44,095 nt of DNA from an uncultured Planctomycetaceae bacterium (GCA_903863885.1 CAIPEB010000215.1:1-44095); one strand, 5' to 3'. Positions 8,600 to 18,848 are shown, counted from the first letter of the stretch. The notes: a model not told the origin generated them from the sequence alone. Made by a program: numbers and translations.

Positions 8600-10549
8600 A
8601 TGAACATTGCGGCCATGTTGCGGGAGCGGTTTCTGACCGCGTTGGCTCCTCTGGCGGGAGATGCCGCGGAACTTAGCGCGATGGTCCGGCCAACCCAGGA
8701 CCCGCGGTTCGGCGACTATCAGGCGAACTGCGCCATGTCGCTCGCGAAGCGACTGAAGCGACCGCCGCGCGAAGTAGCCGAGGAGATCGCAAGGGGACTC
8801 GACATTTCCGACATGTGCCAGCCGCCCGAGATTGCCGGACCGGGTTTCATCAACCTGCGGCTGCGGGATGACTGGCTGTCGCAGCAGCTCAACGCCGCCG
8901 CAAGGGACGAACGGGCCGGCGTGGCCGGAGTGAATTCTCCCCGCACGTTTGTTGTCGACTATTCTTCGCCGAACGTGGCCAAGCCGATGCATGTCGGACA
9001 TATCCGTTCGACCGTGATCGGCGATGCGATCTGCCGCACGCTCCGCTTTCTCGGCCACCGCGTGATCAGCGACAACCACCTGGGCGACTGGGGCACGCAG
9101 TTCGGGATGATCATCTACGGCTACAAGCACTTCGTCGACGCGGACGCGTTTCAGCAGCATCCGGTCCAGGAACTCAGCCGGCTCTACAAGCTCGTGCACG
9201 GGTTGACGGATTACTTCGAATGTCTCCGCGATGTTCCGCGACTGGAAGCAAGGGCCGGCGACAAGCTGGCAGAAGTCGAGCGGATACGAGCCGCGGAAAA
9301 GCCCGATGCCGCGGCGCTGAAGCGATGCCAGCGCCAGTTATCCGAAGCCAACGAAAAACTCCAGGAGACACGGGACAAGATCGGCGCCGTCGAGAGTTCG
9401 CCCGTCCTCAGCAGACTGGCGGCCGAGCACCCGCAGATCGAGCAGGCCGTGCTGGACGAAACGGCGAAACTCCACAATGGCGACGCGGAAAACCGCCGGC
9501 TCTGGAGTGAGTTTCTGCCTCACTGCCGCGTGGAGATCCAGCGGCTTTACGATCGCCTCGACGTGACCTTCGATGTAGAGCATGGCGAGAGCTTCTACGA
9601 GGAGCAGCTCCCCTCGGTCGTCGAGGACTTTCTGCAGCGCGGACTGGCTCGCGAGAGCGAGGGAGCGATCTGCGTGTTCCTTGACGGATTCGAATCGCCG
9701 ATGCTGATCCGCAAGAAGGACGGCGCATTTCTGTACGCCACGAGCGACCTGGCGACGATTCGCTACCGCGTCGAACAGTGGAATCCCGATGCCATCCTCT
9801 ACGTGGTGGACCACCGGCAAAGCGAACACTTCGGGAAACTGTTCGCCGCAGCCAGGCTGTGGGGATACGACAAGATTGAACTGGCCCACGTCAGCTTCGG
9901 CACGATCCTCGGCGAGAACGGCCGCCCGTACAAGACGCGTTCGGGCGATACGGTCGGGTTGGAAGGCCTGCTCGACGAGGCCGTCCGGCGCGCGTACCGG
10001 GTCATCTGCGAAAACGAGGCAGCCAAGGGTCTGAGCGAAGCGAGTAACGAGGAGCAGCGCCGGCACATTTCCGAAAGTGTGGGGATTGCCGCGCTGAAAT
10101 ACGCGGATCTCTCGCAGAACCGGTCGAGCGACTACGAGTTCAGCTACGACAAGATGCTCGCGCTCACCGGCAACACGGCAACTTACCTGCAGTACTCTTA
10201 TGCTCGGGTACAGGGCATCTTCCTGAAGGGCAACGTGGAGGCCGAAACGCTGCGGACATCATCCGCCCGCATCGAATTGCAGGCGGCGGACGAACGCCGG
10301 CTCGGACTGAAGCTGCTGGAATTCGGCCAGGCCCTCGACGAGGTGTTGATCGATTACCGTCCCAGCGCTCTCACGGCCTATCTGTTCGACCTGACGCAGA
10401 CCTTCTTCAACTTCTATGAGAGCTGCCCGGTGCTGAAGGCGGACAACGAAGTGACTCGCTCGAGCCGGCTGCTGCTGTGCGACCTGACGGCTCGGGTGAT
10501 CCGGCAGGGCCTGCAGTTGCTGGGAATCCGTGTCGTGGACCGCATGTAG
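8600..10549 (+). CDS. argS: Arginyl-tRNA synthetase with extra coiled-coil insertion
   Basis: This is a class I aminoacyl-tRNA synthetase that attaches Arg to tRNA-Arg. The N-terminal Add-1 domain occupies ~1-110. The HIGH signature appears as HVGH at 131-134 within SSPNVAKPMHVGHIRST. The KMSK loop is the degenerate ArgRS form GRPYKTRSGDTVGLEGLL. The C-terminal DALR anticodon domain includes YLQYSYARVQGIF. At 649 aa it is ~70-100 residues longer than common bacterial ArgRS. The excess sits at ~203-290, a charged helical insertion (for example RCQRQLSEANEKLQETRDK) just before LWSEFLPHCRVEIQRLYDRL. It ends 71 nt before a DNA methyltransferase gene. Confidence 0.96.
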   Translation: MNIAAMLRERFLTALAPLAGDAAELSAMVRPTQDPRFGDYQANCAMSLAKRLKRPPREVAEEIARGLDISDMCQPPEIAGPGFINLRLRDDWLSQQLNAAARDERAGVAGVNSPRTFVVDYSSPNVAKPMHVGHIRSTVIGDAICRTLRFLGHRVISDNHLGDWGTQFGMIIYGYKHFVDADAFQQHPVQELSRLYKLVHGLTDYFECLRDVPRLEARAGDKLAEVERIRAAEKPDAAALKRCQRQLSEANEKLQETRDKIGAVESSPVLSRLAAEHPQIEQAVLDETAKLHNGDAENRRLWSEFLPHCRVEIQRLYDRLDVTFDVEHGESFYEEQLPSVVEDFLQRGLARESEGAICVFLDGFESPMLIRKKDGAFLYATSDLATIRYRVEQWNPDAILYVVDHRQSEHFGKLFAAARLWGYDKIELAHVSFGTILGENGRPYKTRSGDTVGLEGLLDEAVRRAYRVICENEAAKGLSEASNEEQRRHISESVGIAALKYADLSQNRSSDYEFSYDKMLALTGNTATYLQYSYARVQGIFLKGNVEAETLRTSSARIELQAADERRLGLKLLEFGQALDEVLIDYRPSALTAYLFDLTQTFFNFYESCPVLKADNEVTRSSRLLLCDLTARVIRQGLQLLGIRVVDRM

Positions 10550-10620
10550 CCCCAGCGGATTACTACGCCCGGACTTCGGCGAAGGCATGAGAGCCCGGAA
10601 CAAGATGAGGAGACGTCGCG

Positions 10621-11520
10621 ATGGATGCGCAGCTGTCGAACCGCATCGTGTGCGCCGATTCCACGGAGTTTCTCGCGACGCTGCCCGACGGCTGCATCGA
10701 CTGCACGATCACCAGCCCGCCCTACTTTCGGCAGAGGGATTACGGCTCGGCTGACCAGCTTGGACAAGAGCAGACGCCTCGCGAGTACGTGGATCGCATG
10801 GTGGCCCTGTTTCAGCAGTGCTTTCGGGCGACGGCCCCCACGGGATCCCTGTGGCTGGTGCTGGGCGACAAGTACCTGGAGGGCGAACTGCTCGGCATGC
10901 CCTGGCGAGTGGCTCTGGCGATGGCCGACGCGGGCTGGGTGCTGAGAAGCGACATCATCTGGCACAAACCCAACGCGATGCCCTCGGCGGTTAAGAACCG
11001 GCCCACCACCGATCACGAGTACGTGTTCTTCTTTACCAAGTCCCGGGACAACTACTACTACGATGCGGACGCCGTGCGTCAACCGCATGTGACCTTCACG
11101 CCGCAGAGCCGCATGCGCGGCGGACGCCGGCATTTCGGCCAGCGCGACGGTACGCCCGAACAGGGCAAGAACTCGGGCAACAACAACCTGCACACGGGCC
11201 GTTGGGATCAGGCCTTTCATCCCAAGGGGCGCAACCGGCGCACGGTCTGGTCCGTGCCGTTGTCGAAGTTCCGGGAGGCCCATTTCGCCGTATTCCCGGA
11301 ATCGCTGGTCGAGACCTGCATGCTTGCGGGGTCGCCAGTGGACGGACTCGTCCTGGATCCGTTTCTCGGCAGCGGAACTACCGCTGTGGTGGCCAGGCGT
11401 CTTGGCCGGCGTTACCTGGGCATCGATTGCGCATCCGAGTACTGCGAAATGGCGGCTCGGCGATTGGCCGACGCGAAGCCTCGGGACAGCCAGCAAACGC
11501 TCACGCTGACCGATCCATGA
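10621..11520 (+). CDS. Solitary site-specific DNA methyltransferase, beta class (probable N4-cytosine)
   Basis: This 299-aa SAM-dependent DNA methyltransferase modifies a base in a specific duplex site. Motif IV is TSPPY at 31-35, and the SAM-binding FxGxG motif I is DPFLGSGTT at 246-254. Motif IV before the target-recognition region and motif I after it is the beta-class order. SPPY rather than DPPY points to N4-cytosine, though some N6-adenine enzymes share it. The segment IIWHKPNAMPSAVKNRPTTD is typical of the family. The variable middle (residues ~150-215, many Arg/Gly) should be the target-recognition region. GAGGAG precedes ATG 10621. No restriction endonuclease gene flanks it, so it is an orphan: either regulatory or the remnant of a restriction system. 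Confidence 0.88.
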   Translation: MDAQLSNRIVCADSTEFLATLPDGCIDCTITSPPYFRQRDYGSADQLGQEQTPREYVDRMVALFQQCFRATAPTGSLWLVLGDKYLEGELLGMPWRVALAMADAGWVLRSDIIWHKPNAMPSAVKNRPTTDHEYVFFFTKSRDNYYYDADAVRQPHVTFTPQSRMRGGRRHFGQRDGTPEQGKNSGNNNLHTGRWDQAFHPKGRNRRTVWSVPLSKFREAHFAVFPESLVETCMLAGSPVDGLVLDPFLGSGTTAVVARRLGRRYLGIDCASEYCEMAARRLADAKPRDSQQTLTLTDP

Positions 11521-11554
11521 CTGCCGCACCGATTCGGCCCGTCAATTGAAGCGG

Positions 11555-12583
11555 TCAGGCCACCGACTGGAAGCGGCCGAAGATCATGCGGCCGGCGCTG
11601 GTCTGCAGCACGCTCGTCACGTTGATGCGGACGTTCGTGCTGATGTGGTCGCGGCCCCCTTCGACGACGATCATCGTGCCGTCATCCAGATATCCGACAC
11701 CCTGGCCAGGCTCCTCGCCCGGCTTGACGATGCGCACTTCCAATTGTTCACCCGGCAGAAAGACGGGCTTCAAAGCGTTGGCGATGTCGTTGAGATTGAT
11801 GACCGGGACGCCGTGGATCTTGGCCATCTTGTTGAGGTTGTAGTCGCCGGTGATCACCTTGCCCTGGAGATGCTTGCCCAGGAGTACCAGTTTCATGTCC
11901 ACGGGTTGCCCGACCATTTCAGGCGTCTCGCGGTCGTTGATGCGCAGATCAACCTGCGGGTTGGTGCGAAGCCGGTTGAGAATATCCAGACCGCGCCGTC
12001 CGCGGGACCGCCGCAGCTTATCGCTGCTGTCGGCGATCGCCTGCAGTTCCGCGAGAACGAATCTCGGCATGACGAGCTGGTTGTCAAAGACGTTGGTTTC
12101 GACCAGATCGGCAATACGGCCGTCAATCACGACGCTGGTATCGAGCAGATACGGCTTGACGCCTTTCACTTCCTTCGAGAATTCGACGTAGGGAATGATG
12201 AATCGGAAATCGTCGCGGGTCTGCAGAAGCATGCTGATACAGATGTAACAGAGCACAACGCCCAGCACGAGTTGCACAGCGTTTTTGATGTTGCTGGTCT
12301 GGAAATTCGGGTTGAAGAAAAAGGGTTCCAGCACGAACCCGAACACATAAGTCAGAAACAACCCGATTACGATGCCGAAGTAAACGCAGCTGACGACTTC
12401 GATTCGCTTGCGGGGAGTGACGATATCGATGGCGATGACGCCGAGCGCGCCCATCATCATGCACACGTAAAACAGCCACGGCCACTTCATCGCCGTCGCT
12501 TGAAATGCGGGCGAGTTCAGCACTGTGAATGCAACCCCCGCCGAGGCGACGAGGAACACGCATCGTAGTATCCAGAGTACCAT
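11555..12583 (-). CDS. Membrane-anchored PIN-TRAM domain protein (YacL-like)
   Basis: This is a ~342-aa protein with an N-terminal membrane part of four hydrophobic segments within the first ~130 residues (WILRCVFLVASAGVAF, WLFYVCMMMGALGVI, VVSCVYFGIVIGLFLTYVFG, AVQLVLGVVLCYICISMLL). A PIN-type nuclease domain follows, beginning YLLDTSVVIDGRIADL and containing GKVITGDYNLNKMA. A C-terminal TRAM RNA-binding domain follows (PGEQLEVRIVKPGEEPGQGVGYLDDGTMIVVEG). The acidic residues of PIN domains are visible (LDTS, ITGDYN). This is the YacL family of predicted membrane RNases; the substrate is unknown. Starts at 12583 or 12616 are both possible. I chose 12583 because it begins directly at the first membrane helix and has a GGGACGG upstream. 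It is probably co-transcribed with the dGTPase-like gene. Confidence 0.85.
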   Translation of the reverse strand: MVLWILRCVFLVASAGVAFTVLNSPAFQATAMKWPWLFYVCMMMGALGVIAIDIVTPRKRIEVVSCVYFGIVIGLFLTYVFGFVLEPFFFNPNFQTSNIKNAVQLVLGVVLCYICISMLLQTRDDFRFIIPYVEFSKEVKGVKPYLLDTSVVIDGRIADLVETNVFDNQLVMPRFVLAELQAIADSSDKLRRSRGRRGLDILNRLRTNPQVDLRINDRETPEMVGQPVDMKLVLLGKHLQGKVITGDYNLNKMAKIHGVPVINLNDIANALKPVFLPGEQLEVRIVKPGEEPGQGVGYLDDGTMIVVEGGRDHISTNVRINVTSVLQTSAGRMIFGRFQSVA

Positions 12584-12658
12584 GCTGCCGTCCCGCTGTT
12601 CCGAGGGGGGGTACATGACGAAAACCAGTCCACATTCTATCCGGACTGGGCGCGCATA

Positions 12659-13795
12659 CTACCCCAGCGACCCGTGAAAGTACCTGTCGAACTGTTCGTC
12701 GCAAAACCGCTCGGTCATGCTCGCCAGGTACTCTCCCGCGCTGCGTTGGAGTCCCACCTTCGCGGGCCGTCCGCGAAAACGCGAGGGCAACAGATCAGGT
12801 CGGCGGACCAATTCCGCAAACATCGCCCTCAATCGCTGCTGGGCAGCGACGCGGACCGCCAGCAGTTTCGGATGCCGATAGACGTGCCGGTAGAGGAAGG
12901 CTTCTAGCTCCCGTTTCTGTTCCGCCAGTTCCGCGGACGGGCCCAGCTTGAACTCGCTGCGGCGGACGTCGTCCGCCGACCGCAGGTCGCCCCGTGAAAG
13001 AAACGCCCCGGCAATCATCAGGACATCCGTGACTTGACAATCGATCAGTTCATGCACGAGGGCCTTGCGCAGCAGGCCGCCGTGCAGGTTCGCGTGACGT
13101 TGCCGAACTCGCTGCAGCATCCGGCCCACCAACGGAATGGAGGATAATTCGTCGAGCGACACCATGCCTAGTTTCATTGCGTCGTCGGTATCGTGCGCGT
13201 CGTACGTGATGCTGTCGGCCGCATCGACGACCTGGACCTCCAGCAGCGGAGTGCATGCGGACGACGCTTTCTGCACGCGAACCGCTTGTCCCTCCAGAAC
13301 CTCGAAACTGAGATTCAGTCCCGGAAAACCCGGGTATCGCTCTTCGATTTCCTCGACGACGGTCAGTGCGTGCTGATTGTGTGAAAAACCGCCTACGTCC
13401 GCCAGGCATTCATTCAAGGCGTCTTCGCCCGCGTGTCCGAAGGGGGCATGGCCAATGTCGTGAAACAGCGCCAGTGCCTCGACGAGATCCTCGTTCAACC
13501 TCAGGCCGCGCGCGATGGTGCGGGCAATCGAAGCGACCTCATGCGTGTGGGTCAGTCGGGTGCGGTGATAATCTCCCATGTCGCCCGTGAAGACCTGCAT
13601 CTTGCCGCTGAGTCGCCGAAAGGCCGAGCAGTGCAGAATCCGATCGCGGTCCCTCTGGAACGGTCCGCGGTAGGCCTGCACGTCTTCGGGATAGCGGCGT
13701 CCGGCCGAATCCCGGCTGTGCATCGCGTACGGCGCGAGAAGCAACTCCTCGCGCTGGGCCACCGTCTGCAACCCCCGTATCTCCGGGTCGTCCAA
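12659..13795 (-). CDS. dgt: Deoxyguanosinetriphosphate triphosphohydrolase-like HD protein
   Basis: This is a 378-aa HD-domain phosphohydrolase of the dGTPase family, which cleaves dNTPs to deoxynucleosides and triphosphate and so lowers dNTP pools. Family marks are FQRDRDRILHCSAFRRLSGK (46-65), the first histidines in TRLTHTHEV (His83/His85), the HD pair at 112-113 in LFHDIGHAPFGHAGE, and the later Asp in DAADSITYDAHD. The length matches the type-2 family of ~380 residues rather than the 505-residue E. coli Dgt. The gene ends 75 nt before the PIN-TRAM gene and begins 95 nt from divergent uvrA. Confidence 0.92.
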   Translation of the reverse strand: MDDPEIRGLQTVAQREELLLAPYAMHSRDSAGRRYPEDVQAYRGPFQRDRDRILHCSAFRRLSGKMQVFTGDMGDYHRTRLTHTHEVASIARTIARGLRLNEDLVEALALFHDIGHAPFGHAGEDALNECLADVGGFSHNQHALTVVEEIEERYPGFPGLNLSFEVLEGQAVRVQKASSACTPLLEVQVVDAADSITYDAHDTDDAMKLGMVSLDELSSIPLVGRMLQRVRQRHANLHGGLLRKALVHELIDCQVTDVLMIAGAFLSRGDLRSADDVRRSEFKLGPSAELAEQKRELEAFLYRHVYRHPKLLAVRVAAQQRLRAMFAELVRRPDLLPSRFRGRPAKVGLQRSAGEYLASMTERFCDEQFDRYFHGSLG

Positions 13796-13890
13796 GTCAT
13801 CCCCCTTTCCTGCTGCCGTTGTCCGCCTATCGCCGGTCTGTTAATTTCAGGAGTTTCGTCCACGTCAAGATTCTCTGCCAGTGGCGTGCC

Positions 13891-16755
13891 ATGTCAACAA
13901 CGCAGTGCCCGGGCCAAGACAGCGCCGTCCTCGAGGCGAACCCCGAATTGATCCGAATTCGCGGCGCGCGCATGCATAATCTGCACGACGTGGACGTCGA
14001 TATCCCTCGAAATCAGTTTGTCGTGCTGACCGGTCCCAGCGGTTCGGGCAAGAGCAGTCTCGCTTTTGACACGATCTTTGCCGAAGGCCAGCGGCAGTTT
14101 ATCGAAAGCCTTTCGGTTTCGGCGCGGCAGCTCATCCACCAGATGCAGCGGCCGGATGTGGACCTGATCGACGGCCTGCAGCCGACAATCTGCATCGACC
14201 AGCGGCCGGGAAATCAGAACCCGCGCAGCACCGTGGCAACGGCGACCGAGATCTACGACTATCTGCGACTGCTGATGGCGAGGCTCGGGCAGCCCTTCTG
14301 CCCCAAGTGCGAGCGCCCGATCGAGCAGCAGACTTCCGAGCAGATCGTGGATGAGCTTGCGGCGCTCCCCTCCGGGACGCGCGCCATGATTCTCGCTCCG
14401 CTGGTGCGGGGTCGGCGAGGTCAGCATCAGGAGATCGTCGCCCGGATCCGCAAAGCGGGCTTCGTACGGGCGCGAGTCGACGGGGAACTGTTCGAATTGG
14501 ACCATTTTCCCGAACTAGCGCCGCGCCGGATGCACAACATCGAAGCGGTGATCGACCGCGTCGTCATTCGACCGGGGATCGCGGTGAGACTGGCCGAATC
14601 GCTGCGCACCGGACTCCGGCTGGGCGAGGGTACCGTCATCGCATGCTATGACACCCCTGGCGAAGAGCCGACCAACGGCGAGACTCGCTGGCAGGAACGT
14701 CTGTTCAGCACGGTCTACGCCTGCCCGAAATGCCAGATCAGCATCGAAGAAATCGAACCGCGCACATTCAGCTTCAACAGTCCGTACGGCGCGTGCCCGA
14801 CATGCGAGGGCCTCGGATCCCGCCAGGAATTCGACCCGGACCTGGTGCTGCCGAGATCCGACGCGCCGCTGGCCGAGGGTGCCATGTCGGCCTGGAAGGG
14901 TGCCAGCGCCGCGGCGTTGCGAAAGTACCAGGCCTCGCTGGAGACCTTTCTTGCCGCAAGGCAACTGGCCTCCGACGCGCCGCTGGAGGACCTGCCCGAT
15001 ACGGCGCGCGAACAACTGCTGTACGGCGACCCGAAGTCCAAATTCGCGGGCATCATTCCGCTGCTCGACAAGGAATTCGCCACGACGATGCGGCGCGGGC
15101 GGCAGCAGCAGCTCGAATCGTTTCGAGGCCGAGTCACCTGCCGCGCGTGCCGCGGCTCGCGACTGCGGGAGGAAGCCAACAGCGTGCGGCTGGAAGGCAA
15201 GTCCATTCACGAAATAACGGCCTTGGCCGTGAGCGACTCGCGCCAGTTTTTCGCGGGACTCCGCCTGGGCCCTCGCTCGCAACCGGTCGCGCAGCCGCTC
15301 GTGGAAGAAATTCTGCGCAGGCTGGATTTTCTCGCCCGCGTCGGAGTGGGCTACCTCACGCTGGACAGGCCCGCCGATACGCTCAGCGGCGGAGAACTGC
15401 AACGGGTCCGGCTGGCAACAAGCATCGGATCGGGACTGGTGGGCGTCTGCTATGTGCTGGACGAACCGTCGATTGGCCTGCATCAGCGCGACAATCAGCG
15501 TCTGATCGATGCCCTGCGAGACCTGCAGCGCCAGGGAAATACGGTCCTGGTGGTCGAACACGACGAGGCGATGATGCGGCAAGCCGATTGGCTGATCGAC
15601 ATGGGGCCGGCCGCTGGCTCCAAGGGAGGACGCATCGTAGCCAAAGGGTCCGTCGACAGCGTGACCGCGAATCCCGAGTCCACCACGGGACAGTACTTGT
15701 CCGGAAGACGGAGCCTGACCCGGCACGAGCAGCGGCGAAAGGCCAGCAAGTCGCGGGCGATTCGGCTCGAGGGTGTGACAACCAACAACCTCCAGAACGT
15801 CGATGTCTCGTTTCCGCTGGGATGTCTGGTTTGCGTCTCGGGCGTGAGCGGGTCGGGCAAGAGTTCACTCGTCAACGAAACGCTGGCTCGAGCGTTAAAC
15901 CGCCGCCTCGGAGGGCTGGGGCCCAAACCGGGCCCCTTCAAGAGTCTGCGGGGAGCAAGCCAGATCGATAAAGTAGTGGAAATCGATCAGTCGCCGATCG
16001 GTCGAACGCCGCGCAGCAATGCGGCCACCTACACGGGCGTCTTCGACGAGATCCGCAAGGTCTTCGCCAACACGCGGGATGCCCGGCAACTGGGATACCG
16101 GGCCAGCCGCTTCAGTTTCAATGCCAAATCGGGGCGCTGCGAACTCTGCCAGGGTCATGGCGTCACCAAGATCGAAATGACGTTCCTGCCCGACCTGTAC
16201 GTCACGTGCACGGAATGCGGCGGCGCCCGGTTTAATCGCGCTACGCTGCATGTTCGGTACCGAGGACAGTCGATTGCGGACGTGCTCAATATGGCGGTCG
16301 ACCAAGCGGTCGATTTTTTTGAAAATTTCGCGCAGATCCACCGCGCGCTGAAGTGCCTGCAGGATGTCGGCCTGGGATACCTGCCGCTCGGACAGCCTTC
16401 GACGACCCTCTCCGGCGGCGAATCGCAGCGCATCAAGCTGGCTACGCAGCTAGCGCGGGTTGATACCGGCAAAACGTTCTATCTGATGGATGAACCGACC
16501 ACCGGCCTGCACTTCGAGGATATCCGCCGATTGCTCGAAGTTCTCGACCGGCTCGTGGAACGAGGCAACACCGTGGTGGTCATCGAGCACCATCTCGATG
16601 TGATCAAGAACGCGGACTGGATTATCGACCTCGGCCCCGAAGGAGGGGGTGGCGGCGGGCAGATCGTGGCCACCGGAACCCCGGAAGAGGTCGCCGCGCT
16701 GCCGGCAAACTCCACCGGAGAATTCCTGCGCCCTTTGCTCGCAAGCATGACGTAA
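13891..16755 (+). CDS. uvrA: Excinuclease ABC subunit A
   Basis: This is a 954-aa DNA-damage sensor ATPase of nucleotide excision repair that loads UvrB at lesions. It has two ABC modules: Walker A GPSGSGKSSLAFDTIFAEGQ and, in the second half, GVSGSGKSSLVNETL; signatures LSGGELQRVRLAT and LSGGESQRIKLAT; and Walker B regions VLDEPSIGLHQRD and LMDEPTTGLHFED. Zinc-binding CxxC pairs are present (YACPKC with ACPTC, and RCELC with VTCTEC). The part between the first Walker A and the first zinc module covers the UvrB-binding and insertion domains. A few stretches differ from E. coli (VSARQLIHQM instead of YARQFL), so a paralogue is possible, but the full domain set is intact. ATG 13891 has no strong Shine-Dalgarno sequence. 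A TTG at 13819 in frame would add 24 residues. Confidence 0.93.
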   Translation: MSTTQCPGQDSAVLEANPELIRIRGARMHNLHDVDVDIPRNQFVVLTGPSGSGKSSLAFDTIFAEGQRQFIESLSVSARQLIHQMQRPDVDLIDGLQPTICIDQRPGNQNPRSTVATATEIYDYLRLLMARLGQPFCPKCERPIEQQTSEQIVDELAALPSGTRAMILAPLVRGRRGQHQEIVARIRKAGFVRARVDGELFELDHFPELAPRRMHNIEAVIDRVVIRPGIAVRLAESLRTGLRLGEGTVIACYDTPGEEPTNGETRWQERLFSTVYACPKCQISIEEIEPRTFSFNSPYGACPTCEGLGSRQEFDPDLVLPRSDAPLAEGAMSAWKGASAAALRKYQASLETFLAARQLASDAPLEDLPDTAREQLLYGDPKSKFAGIIPLLDKEFATTMRRGRQQQLESFRGRVTCRACRGSRLREEANSVRLEGKSIHEITALAVSDSRQFFAGLRLGPRSQPVAQPLVEEILRRLDFLARVGVGYLTLDRPADTLSGGELQRVRLATSIGSGLVGVCYVLDEPSIGLHQRDNQRLIDALRDLQRQGNTVLVVEHDEAMMRQADWLIDMGPAAGSKGGRIVAKGSVDSVTANPESTTGQYLSGRRSLTRHEQRRKASKSRAIRLEGVTTNNLQNVDVSFPLGCLVCVSGVSGSGKSSLVNETLARALNRRLGGLGPKPGPFKSLRGASQIDKVVEIDQSPIGRTPRSNAATYTGVFDEIRKVFANTRDARQLGYRASRFSFNAKSGRCELCQGHGVTKIEMTFLPDLYVTCTECGGARFNRATLHVRYRGQSIADVLNMAVDQAVDFFENFAQIHRALKCLQDVGLGYLPLGQPSTTLSGGESQRIKLATQLARVDTGKTFYLMDEPTTGLHFEDIRRLLEVLDRLVERGNTVVVIEHHLDVIKNADWIIDLGPEGGGGGGQIVATGTPEEVAALPANSTGEFLRPLLASMT

Positions 16756-17011
16756 GCTGAACGGAGCGGCCTTCCGCCCCCAGCAATCGCCGAGGGCCGG
16801 CCGAGGATGCCGGACGGGTTGTGTCGGGCGGTTGCCTTGATGGCCTCCCGATCCTGCAATAGATTTTAGGGTTCGGTCGATCGCTTAGCGGCAGTCCCCC
16901 CAGTCGCCGGCCCACCCCGGAGGTGGATGGCGTTTTTCGGGAGCCCGAGGCGAACCCAAACGGCCGTGGACTTGTCCGCATTAGGTGGCTTTGGACTTTT
17001 GCCGGAAGTTG

Positions 17012-18793
17012 ATGGGAGTTCGACGAGTGACTGCAGCGAAGACAGCTACAGATAGTCGTTTGATGAGCGGTGCCGACATTCTCGTGAAGTCGCTCGTGGA
17101 AAATGGCGTCGAGCGGATATTTGCGTACCCGGGCGGGACGAGCATGCCCATGCATCAGGCCCTGACGCGGTACGCCGACAGGATCCGCACGATTCTGCCT
17201 CGTCACGAACAGGGCGGCTGTTTTGCTGCGCAGGGGTACGCTCGTTCGACGGGCAAGCCGGGCGTGTGCATGGCCACCAGCGGCCCGGGAGCAACGAACC
17301 TGGTGACGGCTCTGGCGGATGCGAAACTGGACAGCATTCCGATCGTGGCTATCACCGGCCAGGTGACCCGAATGGCGATCGGCACGGATGCGTTTCAGGA
17401 GACGCCGATCGTCGAAGTCTGCCGAGGCATCACCAAACACCACTATCTGGTGACCGACATTCGGGACTTGCCGAGGATTCTGAAAGAAGCCTTCCACATC
17501 GCGACCACGGGCCGCCAGGGTCCCGTCCTGGTCGATCTGCCGAAGGACGTTCAGCTGGAGCAGTGCATTCCGAACTGGGATGCGCCGATGGACCTGCCGG
17601 GCTACCGGGCAGAACCGCCTCGCGCCAAGCCGGAACAGATCCGCCAGGTTGCGGCTGCCATCAAGCTCGCCAAACGCCCCGTTCTCTATGCCGGCGGCGG
17701 CGTGATTTCTTCCGGAGCCAGCGCCGCGCTGCGGGAATTGGTCAACAAGACCAATATCCCGGTGACGCTGACGCTGATGGGCCTCGGTGCGGTGCCGACC
17801 GAGGACCGTCACTGCCTGGACATGCTCGGCATGCACGGCAGCGTGTATTCGAATTGGGCGGTCCGCGATTGCGACCTGCTGATCGCTGTCGGCGTCCGAT
17901 TCGACGACCGGGTCACGGGCAAAGTCTCGGCTTTCGCCCGGCACGCGAAAATCGTGCACATTGATATCGACCCGTCCGAAATCAACAAAAACAAAGAAGC
18001 CCACATCCCGATTGTGAGCGACGTGAAGTTCGCGTTGGAAGAATTGAACAAGGTCGTCGAGAAGAACGACGAAGTGGATGCCTGGCTGGAACAATGCCGC
18101 GTATGGAAGCGGGACAATCCGTTCCGCTACGACCGCAACTTCGACGGGATTCTTCCGCAGCACGCGATTGATGTGTTGTCGGACCTCACGCGCAATCGCG
18201 ATACGATCATTTCGGTCGGCGTCGGCCAGCACCAGATGTGGTCTGCTCAGTTTTACAAATTCCACCGGCCGCGCACCTGGTTGTGCAGTTCGGGTCTCGG
18301 CACCATGGGGTTCGGCCTGCCTGCGGCAATGGGCGCTCAGTCCGCCTATCCCAACTCCCTGGTCATCGATATCGACGGCGACGGCAGTTTCCAGATGAAC
18401 ATCCAGGAACTGGCCACCTGCTACTGCGAAAAACTCCCCGTGAAAGTCATGCTGCTGAACAACCAGCACCTGGGGATGGTGGTTCAGTGGGAGGATCGTT
18501 TCTTCCAGAAGAACCGCGCCCATACGTACCTGGGCCCCATCACGCACGCGGAGGCGCGGGGAAAAGGACAGGGGCAGTATGCGGAAGAACGCTACCCGGA
18601 TTTCGTGACGATCGCCAAGGGGTATGGATGCGGCAGTGCGTCGGTGCGGGCCAGAACCGATCTGGCTCCGGCAATCGAAGAGATGATCAACTACGACGGT
18701 CCGTACGTTCTCGACGTTGAAGTCCCGTACGTCGAACACGTACTGCCGATGATACCCGCCGGGCAAACCGTGGACGACATGATCACGGAATGA
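17012..18793 (+). CDS. ilvB: Acetolactate synthase, large (catalytic) subunit
   Basis: This ThDP/FAD enzyme condenses two pyruvates to acetolactate, or pyruvate and 2-oxobutyrate to acetohydroxybutyrate: the first common step of branched-chain amino acid synthesis. It is ~593 aa. Clear marks are [15 protein letters not shown], the catalytic Glu in [28 protein letters not shown], the FAD-domain [11 protein letters not shown], and the ThDP motif [14 protein letters not shown] through [16 protein letters not shown]. No regulatory small subunit gene adjoins it. The start is uncertain: ATG 17012 is listed, but GTG 17027 has a better spaced GGGAG, and ATG 17063 would still keep the whole catalytic domain. 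The product feeds IlvC at the start of the window. Confidence 0.94.
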   Translation: MGVRRVTAAKTATDSRLMSGADILVKSLVENGVERIFAYPGGTSMPMHQALTRYADRIRTILPRHEQGGCFAAQGYARSTGKPGVCMATSGPGATNLVTALADAKLDSIPIVAITGQVTRMAIGTDAFQETPIVEVCRGITKHHYLVTDIRDLPRILKEAFHIATTGRQGPVLVDLPKDVQLEQCIPNWDAPMDLPGYRAEPPRAKPEQIRQVAAAIKLAKRPVLYAGGGVISSGASAALRELVNKTNIPVTLTLMGLGAVPTEDRHCLDMLGMHGSVYSNWAVRDCDLLIAVGVRFDDRVTGKVSAFARHAKIVHIDIDPSEINKNKEAHIPIVSDVKFALEELNKVVEKNDEVDAWLEQCRVWKRDNPFRYDRNFDGILPQHAIDVLSDLTRNRDTIISVGVGQHQMWSAQFYKFHRPRTWLCSSGLGTMGFGLPAAMGAQSAYPNSLVIDIDGDGSFQMNIQELATCYCEKLPVKVMLLNNQHLGMVVQWEDRFFQKNRAHTYLGPITHAEARGKGQGQYAEERYPDFVTIAKGYGCGSASVRARTDLAPAIEEMINYDGPYVLDVEVPYVEHVLPMIPAGQTVDDMITE

Positions 18794-18848
18794 GCGCCCC
18801 GTTCTCGGCGTTAATCAACGGCCGTGCCACAACGAGGAGGGTCGAGCG

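Noticed and set aside
16622-18766. 714-aa open frame antisense to ilvB
   Set aside because: It is fully covered by a clearly recognised acetolactate synthase on the plus strand; the translation is His/Arg/Asp-rich shadow sequence.
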